From: an uncultured Eubacterium sp.
GTDB taxonomy: Bacteria > Bacillota > Clostridia > Lachnospirales > Lachnospiraceae
Reading direction: 5' to 3'
Assembly: GCA_905236225.1 (NCBI GenBank)
Contig: CAJOPM010000150.1
Location: 1-7,454 of the forward strand
DNA: 7,454 nt
A program made the translations under genes and the position numbers. Below, piece by piece: positions 1-5,832 of the stretch. Each line of letters starts with the position of its first letter. Position 1 is the stretch's first letter. The notes beneath the pieces are model-generated. The model searched no databases. It saw nothing but the letters and a program-made list of their open reading frames with translations, and was not told where the DNA came from.

Positions 1-2
1 GC

Positions 3-160
3 CTCAGGCGGGGTTACCCTAAAGGACTAGGAATGCTAAGCATTCCGTCGCAATCTCCGTCTGAGATATACGCTCCGCGAGGATGCGTATGGATTTGCAC
101 ATGAAATATGTCAGCTAAAGCTGACGCAAATCCCGCGCCAAGTCTCGCGAGCGAGACTTG
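3..160 (+). repeat. Structured leader element, copy A (possible cis-regulatory RNA or dispersed repeat)
   Basis: Four helices can be drawn. P1 pairs 3-11 with 57-65 (9 bp with one G-T). P2 pairs 68-76 with 81-90, has a GCGA tetraloop (77-80) and a bulged T84. P3 pairs ATTTGC 93-98 with GCAAAT 126-131 and encloses two small arms, 99-102/108-111 and 111-115/120-124. P4 is a perfect 22-base inverted repeat at 139-160. The same fold and nearly the same bases recur at 3188-3314. The P1 loop here carries a 34-base insertion missing from the other copy. The element ends 25 nt before the start codon at 186. There is no U-run after P4, so it is not a simple intrinsic terminator. The 5' end may be cut by the window edge, because copy B's P1 extends three pairs further out. 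The existence of the repeat is directly seen; its function is unknown. Confidence 0.8.
18..51 (+). other. 34-base hairpin-forming insertion in the P1 loop of copy A
   Basis: Copy A and copy B share GGTTAC and AATCT in the P1 loop, but copy A has 34 extra bases between them. The insert contains a perfect 7-bp hairpin, GGAATGC-TAA-GCATTCC at 30-46. It is extended by GAC/GTC (25-27 with 47-49) across a two-base bulge. The main fold is left intact, so this looks like a peripheral helix gained or lost in an RNA loop rather than a disruptive insertion. Confidence 0.6.
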
Positions 161-185
161 AAATACTTCTTTAAGGCGGAGAGAT

Positions 186-1061
186 ATGAATTTTGAGTTA
201 TGGCTATACGCAGTTAAGAGATTGGCGCAGACGATGGATGCGGCGAAGCTTATTTTTGACAATATGCCACCGACGCTTAAGTCTGACTTGCTGCGTGAAT
301 ATGACGAATATAATAATCCTGATAAATATAAGCGCAAGAGGCCTATTATCGGTATTGTCAGTAAGCCTTTTGAAAAGAAAAAGGGCGCATTGTGGCAAAA
401 CGTCGGTGTAGATGACGAGATAAGATCTATGGTCAGCAATTGCGGTGGTGTTCCTATTGCCATTTTGCCGACTATGAAGCAGATTAAATATAATCCGAAA
501 GATACCATTAATTATCAAGTGATGTCTCAAGAGGAAACCGACGATATAAATAAAGTTTTAAAGCTTTGTGAAGGCTTTATTTTGCAAGGCGGTATGAGCA
601 GCAACGGATATGAGATTTATGTGGCTAAGTATGCGCTCAAAAATGATATACCTATGCTTGGAATATGTTCCGGATTTAATAATATCTTAAGAGCTTTAGG
701 TGCAGATGTAGAAGTTATAGATAAGCTTCTTGATGCGCACTGTGTTTATGATACGGAGTACAGACATGAAATCGAACTTTTTGGTAAATTCCGAAAGCTT
801 TTCAAGGCAGACTCGCTTGAGGTCAACAGTGTCCATTCATATTTTGCACAGCTTGGGGACAGGGAGATTAAGCAGCTGCCGATAGAGATTCTTGCTAAGA
901 AGACAGATATTGATGATGAGGGGAATGCTTTTGATACTATAGAAGCATTTGCGGCAAAGAACAGAAGATTTGTAGTAGCCGTTAAATGGCATCCTGAAAT
1001 TATGAGCTTAGAACATCAAAATATACTTATGAATGAGTTTATTGCCAGAACAGGGACTTAA
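186..1061 (+). CDS. Peptidase C26 / gamma-glutamyl-gamma-aminobutyrate hydrolase family protein
   Basis: This 291-residue protein has the class-I glutamine-amidotransferase fold seen in gamma-glutamyl hydrolases such as PuuD, which cleave gamma-glutamyl amide bonds with a Cys-His-Glu triad. The domain starts around residue 53 (RPIIGIVSKP). The nucleophile elbow is GICSGFN with Cys161, after the oxyanion-side FILQGG at 131-136. VNSVH follows at 213-217, then KWHPE at 267-271 supplies His269 and Glu271. All three triad residues are present. The elbow differs from the GICRGxQ often seen in PuuD-type enzymes, so the substrate may differ. Residues 1-50 form a probably helical N-terminal extension that typical members lack. 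The ATG at 186 is favoured by AAGGCGGAG at 173-181 just upstream; later in-frame ATGs (codons 17 and 27) lack an obvious site. The gene appears monocistronic, with structured element copy A as its leader. No signal peptide, so it is cytoplasmic. Family confidence is high; substrate unknown. Confidence 0.85.
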   Translation: MNFELWLYAVKRLAQTMDAAKLIFDNMPPTLKSDLLREYDEYNNPDKYKRKRPIIGIVSKPFEKKKGALWQNVGVDDEIRSMVSNCGGVPIAILPTMKQIKYNPKDTINYQVMSQEETDDINKVLKLCEGFILQGGMSSNGYEIYVAKYALKNDIPMLGICSGFNNILRALGADVEVIDKLLDAHCVYDTEYRHEIELFGKFRKLFKADSLEVNSVHSYFAQLGDREIKQLPIEILAKKTDIDDEGNAFDTIEAFAAKNRRFVVAVKWHPEIMSLEHQNILMNEFIARTGT

Positions 1062-1128
1062 TCCAGTAAATTACTGGGAAATATGATAAGAAAATTTTCG
1101 AAAAATTGGTAAGAATTTCCTATTTTTC

Positions 1129-1157
1129 TTGTGTATTTTTATAGCGTTTGGTAGAAT
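1129..1157 (+). promoter_or_regulatory. Candidate sigma-A-type promoter for the chemoreceptor gene
   Basis: TTGTGT (1129-1134) and TAGAAT (1152-1157) are separated by exactly 17 bases in an AT-rich intergenic region. The -10 box matches TATAAT at five of six positions and the -35 box matches TTGACA at three. It would give a leader of about 40 nt before the ATG at 1205. A motility sigma factor (FliA/SigD) promoter was looked for and no convincing match was found. Confidence 0.5.
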
Positions 1158-1204
1158 ATTTATGTGTGAGTGCTAGATTATTTTAACGATAGGAGAGTGG
1201 GTTT

Positions 1205-3028
1205 ATGAAAACTAATTCAAGCACAAAAAGAACCAGTAAAGGCAGCGTTGCTGCAAAGATTATGATTCCTGTCATCATACTGGCCATTGTGGCTGTTGGG
1301 GGAATCTTTTTAACGTCTAATCTTCTTAGAACTGTTCAGTCAAAAAGTACCCAAATTGAAGATTATGCAATAGCAAATATTGATCAGTTAGGTCAATTAT
1401 CCTCTGACTTTCAGGCTATGGAGAAACTGGTATTTGCTTATATTATCAGCGGACCTGATGGTGAGAATACAGAGCATATAGCAGGAGATCTTCAGGCTAA
1501 TCAAGAAACGGTAGTATCAATATTGGATTCACTCAACTTTGGTGGAGGAGATGCAGCAACTGCATGTGAGACTCTAAAAACTGATTTTGAAACATTTAAC
1601 GGCTTGTATACTGAAGCCTTCGAACTTGCGCAGGCAGGAAAGCCTGATGAGGCTACGGCTATAATTAATGGCGATATGACAATGGCAGGTGTTGCCGTGG
1701 AAACAGATATTACAGCTCTTAAGGAAGTTAATGATGCCGAGACTAAGGCTACTATAGTATCACAGCAGTCAATTTATCATACAGCTCTTATACTTAGTTA
1801 TGTATTTATGGGTATATCTATAATAGTTGCAATAATATGTGCGATTATTGTAAACAGTAAGGTGGTTAAGCCTCTTAGAAAAACACATGACGAGCTTACG
1901 CAGATTACAGATAGTATAGAAAAAGGACACGGTAACCTTGCAGCAAGAATCCATGTAAGAAGCAGAGATGAAATCGGAGCATTGGCTGGCGGAATTAATA
2001 TGTTTGTAGCGACGCTTCAAGAAGTTATGGGTCAGCTTACTACAAATTCCACGCAAATGGATCAGATTGTTAACAATATACTTGGGAATGTAAGTAATTC
2101 AAATTCAAACGCTACAGATATATCGGCTGTTATGGAAGAGCTTGCAGCAACAATGGAAGAGGTTGCAGGATCTGTTACAAATGTATCTGAAAACGCTATG
2201 ACGGCGGATGAAGATGTTTCGGCTATGGCTGATTCGGCAAATGAAATACTTGCATATTCAAATGAAATGAATGACAGAGCTACTTCGCTTAAGACCAGCG
2301 CACAGGACAACAAAGAAGAAGCAACAAGCGTTATTCATGATATTGAAGAATCACTTAAACAGGCGATTAAAGAAAGTGAGAGTGTATCTAAGGTTCAAGG
2401 ACTTACAGATGATATCCTTAGCATTTCATCACAGACCAATCTTCTTGCACTTAATGCCTCAATTGAGGCAGCTCGTGCAGGTGAAGCAGGTAAGGGGTTT
2501 GCGGTTGTTGCTGATGAGATCAGAGAACTTGCTGATTCAAGCCGTGAAACAGCTAATAATATCCAAACAATTAATAATCAGGTGCTTAGCTCTGTAAATG
2601 CTCTTACGCATTCGTCGAGTGAGATTATTAAATATATCGATGAGACAATTATGCTTGATTATGACAGATTCGTAGAATCAGGCCAGCAGTACAGTGATGA
2701 TGCTAATTACATTAACGAAAAGATGAGCGACTTTGCACAAAAGGCAGCAGATCTTTCAGCTATTATTAATGATATGGTTACGGCATTTGCAGATGTATCT
2801 CATGCTGTTGATGAGAGTGCGGATGCTGTTTCAAATGCAGCACAGAATACTACTGAGCTTGTTGGAGAAATTACTCAGATTAATGCTGATGTTAATGAAA
2901 ACAAAGAAATCTCAGATTCCTTCAAACAAACAACATCTAAATTTGATGTAGAAGGAAGCGAAGAGACGGCTTTGCAAGAGGAGACCGCAGAGCAACAGCC
3001 TCAGGAGCAGTCATCCCAGGAAGATTAA
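1205..3028 (+). CDS. Methyl-accepting chemotaxis protein (4HB-like sensor, HAMP, MCP signalling domain)
   Basis: This 607-residue transmembrane chemoreceptor would signal through CheW/CheA to control motility. Membrane segment 1 is about residues 19-39 and segment 2 about 194-216. The roughly 150 residues between them look all-helical, consistent with a 4HB_MCP-type extracytoplasmic sensor; no ligand can be named. A HAMP domain follows (about 217-270, VVKPL to DEIGALAGGINMF). Residues 305-322 (VMEELAATMEEVAG) look like a methylation helix. The hairpin tip is well conserved: QTNLLALNASIEAARAGEAG at 410-429, then KGFAVVADEIRELA. About 154 residues lie on each side of the tip, or 22 heptads per arm, fitting the long 44-heptad class common in Firmicutes (my estimate). 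The C-terminus (582-607) is a Glu/Gln-rich flexible tail with no NWETF-like CheR tether. AGGAGAG at 1191-1197 fixes the ATG. The gene stands alone, between its own candidate promoter and a strong hairpin. Confidence 0.96.
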   Translation: MKTNSSTKRTSKGSVAAKIMIPVIILAIVAVGGIFLTSNLLRTVQSKSTQIEDYAIANIDQLGQLSSDFQAMEKLVFAYIISGPDGENTEHIAGDLQANQETVVSILDSLNFGGGDAATACETLKTDFETFNGLYTEAFELAQAGKPDEATAIINGDMTMAGVAVETDITALKEVNDAETKATIVSQQSIYHTALILSYVFMGISIIVAIICAIIVNSKVVKPLRKTHDELTQITDSIEKGHGNLAARIHVRSRDEIGALAGGINMFVATLQEVMGQLTTNSTQMDQIVNNILGNVSNSNSNATDISAVMEELAATMEEVAGSVTNVSENAMTADEDVSAMADSANEILAYSNEMNDRATSLKTSAQDNKEEATSVIHDIEESLKQAIKESESVSKVQGLTDDILSISSQTNLLALNASIEAARAGEAGKGFAVVADEIRELADSSRETANNIQTINNQVLSSVNALTHSSSEIIKYIDETIMLDYDRFVESGQQYSDDANYINEKMSDFAQKAADLSAIINDMVTAFADVSHAVDESADAVSNAAQNTTELVGEITQINADVNENKEISDSFKQTTSKFDVEGSEETALQEETAEQQPQEQSSQED

Positions 3029-3045
3029 GTAGAATAATAAAGAGT

Positions 3046-3126
3046 GGCTAAAAAGCTTTTGTGTACCGATCTTAAATCGTTAGATTATTTGTCTGACTTT
3101 TTAAGGTCGGTACAATTGTTTTAGCC
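3046..3126 (+). terminator. Large nested hairpin behind the chemoreceptor gene, likely terminator (possibly bidirectional)
   Basis: The core stem pairs 3062-3076 with 3100-3114: 15 pairs, one of them T-G. An inner helix, GTTAGA 3079-3084 with TCTGAC 3092-3097, closes a 7-base loop. An outer helix pairs GGCTAAAA (3046-3053) with TTTTAGCC (3119-3126). On the plus strand the core is followed by ATTGTTTTAG. On the minus strand the bases after the core read as CAAAAGCTTTTTAG, so termination from either side is conceivable. It starts 17 bases after the chemoreceptor stop codon. The U-tract is imperfect, hence moderate confidence in efficiency. Confidence 0.7.
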
Positions 3127-3159
3127 TGTCTTTTCTTTACTTTAAAAAAAGAAAGTGGT

Positions 3160-3190
3160 AAAGTGTAACATGTTATGTATTATGTATTAT
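3160..3190 (+). promoter_or_regulatory. AT-rich promoter-like stretch before leader copy B (weak)
   Basis: This stretch contains the 10-base palindrome TAACATGTTA (3166-3175) and overlapping TATGTAT repeats with two TATTAT boxes (3178-3183 and 3185-3190) that resemble a -10 element. No good -35 box lies at the right distance. If the first box is used, transcription would begin near 3190, close to the first base of element copy B. The rest of the 3029-3340 gap is the terminator hairpin, a T-rich then A-rich run (3127-3165) and copy B. Confidence 0.25.
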
Positions 3191-3314
3191 CTCAGTCGGG
3201 GTTACAATCTCCGACTGAGATAAACGCTCCGCGAGGATGCGCTTAAGATTTGCATATGAAATATGTCAGCTATGCTGACGCAAATCTCGCGCCAAGTCTC
3301 GCGAGCGAGACTTG
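3188..3314 (+). repeat. Structured leader element, copy B (possible cis-regulatory RNA or dispersed repeat)
   Basis: This is the second copy of the element at 3-160, in the same orientation. P1 is a perfect 12-bp stem (3188-3199 with 3211-3222) with an 11-base loop. P2 pairs 3225-3230 with 3235-3241 around a GCGA loop, with bulged T3238. P3 pairs ATTTGC 3248-3253 with GCAAAT 3280-3285 and encloses arms 3254-3257/3263-3266 and 3266-3270/3274-3278. P4 at 3293-3314 is identical to copy A's P4. Several differences keep pairing. In P1, T3196-A3214 replaces G8-T60. In outer P2, A3223-T3243 replaces T69-A89. In P3, T3255-G3265 replaces C100-G110. Hairpin arm 3b keeps its stem while its loop changes. 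One pair next to P2 is broken (A3224/C3242). The element ends 26 nt before the ATG at 3341, with the downstream ribosome binding site outside it. Confidence 0.8.
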
Positions 3315-3340
3315 AATAATTAAGGTATAGGAAATTAATT

Positions 3341-4531
3341 ATGTTATCAAAACAAATTTTAGAAGATATTTCTAACAGCTCTGCAATCAGAGCAATGTTT
3401 ACAGAGGGAAAGAAGCTTGCACAAAGCGTAGGCGAAGAGAATGTCTACGATTATAGTTTGGGAAATCCCGTCACACCGGTGCCGGATGAATTTACGCAGG
3501 CGCTTTGTGATATTATTAATACAGAAAAAGATACTACAAAACTTCACGGATATATGGATAATGCCGGCTATCCTGAAGTAAGGGAGACCCTCGCCGCTTA
3601 CCTTAACGAAAGATTTTTGGTAAACCTTTCATCCCGAAATATTATTATGACAGTTGGAGCGGCAGGAGCTATAAATGTCATACTTAAGACGATAATAGAC
3701 CCCGGGGATGAAATGGCTGTATTTGCCCCTTATTTTACGGAGTATAGGAATTATATCGGCAACTGGAGAGGAAAGCTTGTAACAATAGACCCCAATTATG
3801 AGAATTTCCAGCCGGATTTTGATGATATGGAAAAGAAGATTACGCCAAAAACAAAAGCTGTCATCATCAACAACCCGGTTAATCCTACAGGAGTCATTTA
3901 TTCTGAGGAAACCATAAAAAGAATTGCTGATATTTTGAGCAAGAAGGAAAGAGAATACGGACATGAGATTTATATTATTTCTGATGAGCCGTATAGAGAA
4001 CTTGTCTATGATGGCAAAGAGACGGTATTTTTGACAAAATATTATAAGAATACTTTTGTTACGTATTCATTTAGCAAGTCCTTATCTCTTCCGGGAGAGA
4101 GAATAGGATATATGGTAGTGCCGGATGAGATGGCTGATTTTGATACCATGATAGCAGGACTTACTATTGCAAATAGAATCTGTGGATTTATCAATGCCCC
4201 GTCGCTTATGCAAAAGGCGGTTGTTAAGTGCCTTCATGCAAAAACAGATGTAGAGTTCTATAACAGAAACAGAATAAAGCTCTACGATGGGTTATGTAAG
4301 CTTGGCTTCGAATGTATAAAGAGTGAAGGGACATTTTATATGTTTATGAAATCTCCCGAGGATGATGAAAAGGCATTCGTGGAAAGAGCCAAGAAGCATC
4401 ACATAATGCTGGTTAACGGTACGACTTTCGGATGTCCGGGGTATGTCAGATTGGCTTATTGCGTAGATCCCGATATGATAGATCGCTCTATGCCGGCATT
4501 TGAAGCTCTTGCAAAGGAGTACAACCTATGA
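3341..4531 (+). CDS. Pyridoxal-phosphate-dependent aminotransferase, class I (AspC/COG0436 type)
   Basis: This 396-residue fold-type I transaminase would transfer an amino group between an amino acid and a 2-oxo acid in the cytoplasm. The hallmarks are in order: NNPVNPTG at 177-184 with Asn181, SDEPY at 214-218 with the cofactor-ring Asp215 and Tyr218, SFSKSLSLPGERIG at 243-256 with Schiff-base Lys246 and phosphate-binding Arg254, and GYVRLAY at 367-373 with Arg370 as the likely substrate carboxylate binder. Length is normal for the family and no key residue is missing. The substrate cannot be read from sequence; related enzymes act on aspartate, alanine or aromatic amino acids. The ATG at 3341 has AGGAAA at 3329-3334, 26 nt after leader copy B. 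It is the first gene of a four-gene operon and overlaps the next one by four bases (ATGA). Pairing of two transaminases suggests linked amino-acid conversion (inference). Confidence 0.93.
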   Translation: MLSKQILEDISNSSAIRAMFTEGKKLAQSVGEENVYDYSLGNPVTPVPDEFTQALCDIINTEKDTTKLHGYMDNAGYPEVRETLAAYLNERFLVNLSSRNIIMTVGAAGAINVILKTIIDPGDEMAVFAPYFTEYRNYIGNWRGKLVTIDPNYENFQPDFDDMEKKITPKTKAVIINNPVNPTGVIYSEETIKRIADILSKKEREYGHEIYIISDEPYRELVYDGKETVFLTKYYKNTFVTYSFSKSLSLPGERIGYMVVPDEMADFDTMIAGLTIANRICGFINAPSLMQKAVVKCLHAKTDVEFYNRNRIKLYDGLCKLGFECIKSEGTFYMFMKSPEDDEKAFVERAKKHHIMLVNGTTFGCPGYVRLAYCVDPDMIDRSMPAFEALAKEYNL

Positions 4532-5589
4532 GCTGGGAAGATAATGTACGAAAAGTAGTTCCATATGTTCCCGGAGAACAGCCTAAGGTAGCAGATAAGA
4601 TTAAATTAAACACTAATGAAAATCCGTATCCTCCATCACCAAAGGTAGGAAATGTACTAAAGAATTTTGATGCAAACAGCTTAAGACTTTATCCTGATCC
4701 TGAAGCGTTTAAGCTTACAGAGGCAATTGCTTCTTACTATGGAGTTGATAATAATAAGGTTTTTGTAGGTGTAGGGTCCGATGATGTGCTGGCAATGTGC
4801 TTTTTGACTTTTTTTGCATCGTCAAAGCCTATACTCTTTCCTGATATCACTTATTCATTTTATGATGTGTGGGCAAAGGTGTTTAATATACCCTACAAAA
4901 CTATTCCACTGGATGACGATTTTAAAATATCTTGCGATGATTATATGCAAGATAACGGAGGAGTTATATTTCCTAACCCGAATGCGCCGACAGGGCGGGA
5001 TATGAGCTTATCTGATATAGAAAAAATAGTTAAAAATAATTCTAATCAGGTTGTTATCGTAGATGAAGCTTATGTTGATTTTGGTGCACAAAGCGCATTA
5101 GGGCTTACCGATAAATATGATAATTTGTTGGTTGTGCAGACTTTTTCAAAATCAAGATCCATGGCCGGAGCCAGGATAGGATTTGCAATCGGCTCTAAGA
5201 AACTTATCAGTTACCTTAATGATGTCAAGTATTCATTTAATTCATATACCTTAAGCCCACTTTCTATAGAATTGGGCAAGGCAGCTATAGAAGATGATGA
5301 ATATTTCAAAAAAACATGCAGCAAACTTATAGCGACCAGAGAGAACAGCGTAGATAGGTTAAAAGAATTAGGTTTTTCGTGTATAGACAGCAAAAGTAAT
5401 TTTATATTTGCTAAGCATAAAACCTGCAGCGCAAGATATATATTTGAAAGTCTGAAAAAGAAAAATATCTTTGTAAGATATTTTGATAAGCCGAGGATTG
5501 ATAATTATCTTCGCATCACCGTAGGTACGGATGAGCAGATGGATATTTTCATTAAAACTTTAAAAACAATTGTAGAAACGGAGAAATAA
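4528..5589 (+). CDS. hisC: HisC-type aminotransferase (histidinol-phosphate or aromatic amino acid)
   Basis: This 353-residue PLP transaminase matches HisC in length and layout. The N-terminal signature LNTNENPYPPSP is at 27-38. FPNPNAPTG (148-156) supplies Asn152, IVDEAYVDF (177-185) supplies Asp179 and Tyr182, and FSKSRSMAGARIG (206-218) has Lys208 and Arg216. YLRITVGT (327-334) has Arg329. HisC converts imidazole-acetol phosphate and glutamate to histidinol phosphate, but many HisC-family paralogues outside histidine operons act on tyrosine, phenylalanine or other amino acids. No other his gene is visible here, so the symbol names the family and not a proven role. AAAGGAG at 4513-4519 lies inside the previous gene, 8 nt before the ATG. 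Together with the ATGA overlap, this indicates translational coupling. The RBS of the next gene (GGAG 5580-5583) lies in its own 3' end. Confidence 0.88.
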   Translation: MSWEDNVRKVVPYVPGEQPKVADKIKLNTNENPYPPSPKVGNVLKNFDANSLRLYPDPEAFKLTEAIASYYGVDNNKVFVGVGSDDVLAMCFLTFFASSKPILFPDITYSFYDVWAKVFNIPYKTIPLDDDFKISCDDYMQDNGGVIFPNPNAPTGRDMSLSDIEKIVKNNSNQVVIVDEAYVDFGAQSALGLTDKYDNLLVVQTFSKSRSMAGARIGFAIGSKKLISYLNDVKYSFNSYTLSPLSIELGKAAIEDDEYFKKTCSKLIATRENSVDRLKELGFSCIDSKSNFIFAKHKTCSARYIFESLKKKNIFVRYFDKPRIDNYLRITVGTDEQMDIFIKTLKTIVETEK

Positions 5590-5590
5590 T

Positions 5591-5830
5591 ATGAGTCAGG
5601 CAAAAGTAGACAGATACAAAGAAGAAAAGGTAAATCGCAAGAAAACCGTAGCACGTCAGAAGAGACAGAGTATATTGGTTAAATGTATATTGGTGTTAAT
5701 AGTTGCGGCTTTGATTGTATGGGTTGCATTTTCAATTAGAAATTGGATTGTTAATAACACACCTGTAACATATACATATGTCAATTTAGATCCAATTACA
5801 AATTATCTTAGCGGATTAAGCGCACAATAA
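5591..5830 (+). CDS. Small single-pass membrane protein of unknown function
   Basis: This 79-residue protein was not matched to a characterised family. Residues 1-27 are very basic (many Lys and Arg), and a hydrophobic helix spans about 28-49 (ILVKCILVLIVAALIVWVAF). About 30 polar residues follow, rich in Thr, Asn and Tyr. By the positive-inside rule the N-terminus is cytoplasmic and the tail is outside. There is no cleavage site or lipobox cysteine, so it is probably a membrane anchor or small subunit rather than a secreted protein. GGAG at 5580-5583 lies 7 nt before the ATG, which is one base after the HisC stop. The stop is two bases before the GTG of the membrane protein that follows, so production of the two is probably coupled. 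A helper of that protein is possible, but this is inferred from position only. Confidence 0.8.
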   Translation: MSQAKVDRYKEEKVNRKKTVARQKRQSILVKCILVLIVAALIVWVAFSIRNWIVNNTPVTYTYVNLDPITNYLSGLSAQ

Positions 5831-5832
5831 CG

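Noticed and set aside
139..160. P4 inverted repeat as an intrinsic terminator (also 3293-3314)
   Set aside because: No T-run follows in either copy, and each sits immediately before a ribosome binding site and start codon.
14..508. 164-codon open frame on the minus strand across the leader and the start of the C26 gene
   Set aside because: It is antisense to a gene with clear family motifs, runs through the structured element and its product has no recognisable domain or good ribosome binding site.
1063..1077. Palindrome CCAGTA-AAT-TACTGG just behind the C26 stop codon, as a terminator
   Set aside because: The stem is only 6 bp and no T-run follows (GAAATATGATAAG), so it is not a convincing terminator; it could equally be chance or a protein site.
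1181..1191. TTTTAACGATA as a motility sigma factor -10 box for the chemoreceptor
   Set aside because: It resembles only part of GCCGATAT, has no TAAA box about 15 bases upstream and lies too close to the ribosome binding site.
2062..2313. 83-codon minus-strand open frame inside the chemoreceptor gene
   Set aside because: It is a shadow of the repetitive Ala/Ser/Glu-rich coiled-coil coding sequence.
2271..2951. Two plus-strand open frames in another phase within the chemoreceptor gene
   Set aside because: Low-complexity Leu/Met/Arg/Gln products typical of a frame-shifted reading of coiled-coil codons; the true frame is intact to its stop.
3..3314. CRISPR or insertion sequence interpretation of the two repeat copies
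   Set aside because: Only two copies 3 kb apart with internal hairpins, no spacers, no transposase and no visible target-site duplication.
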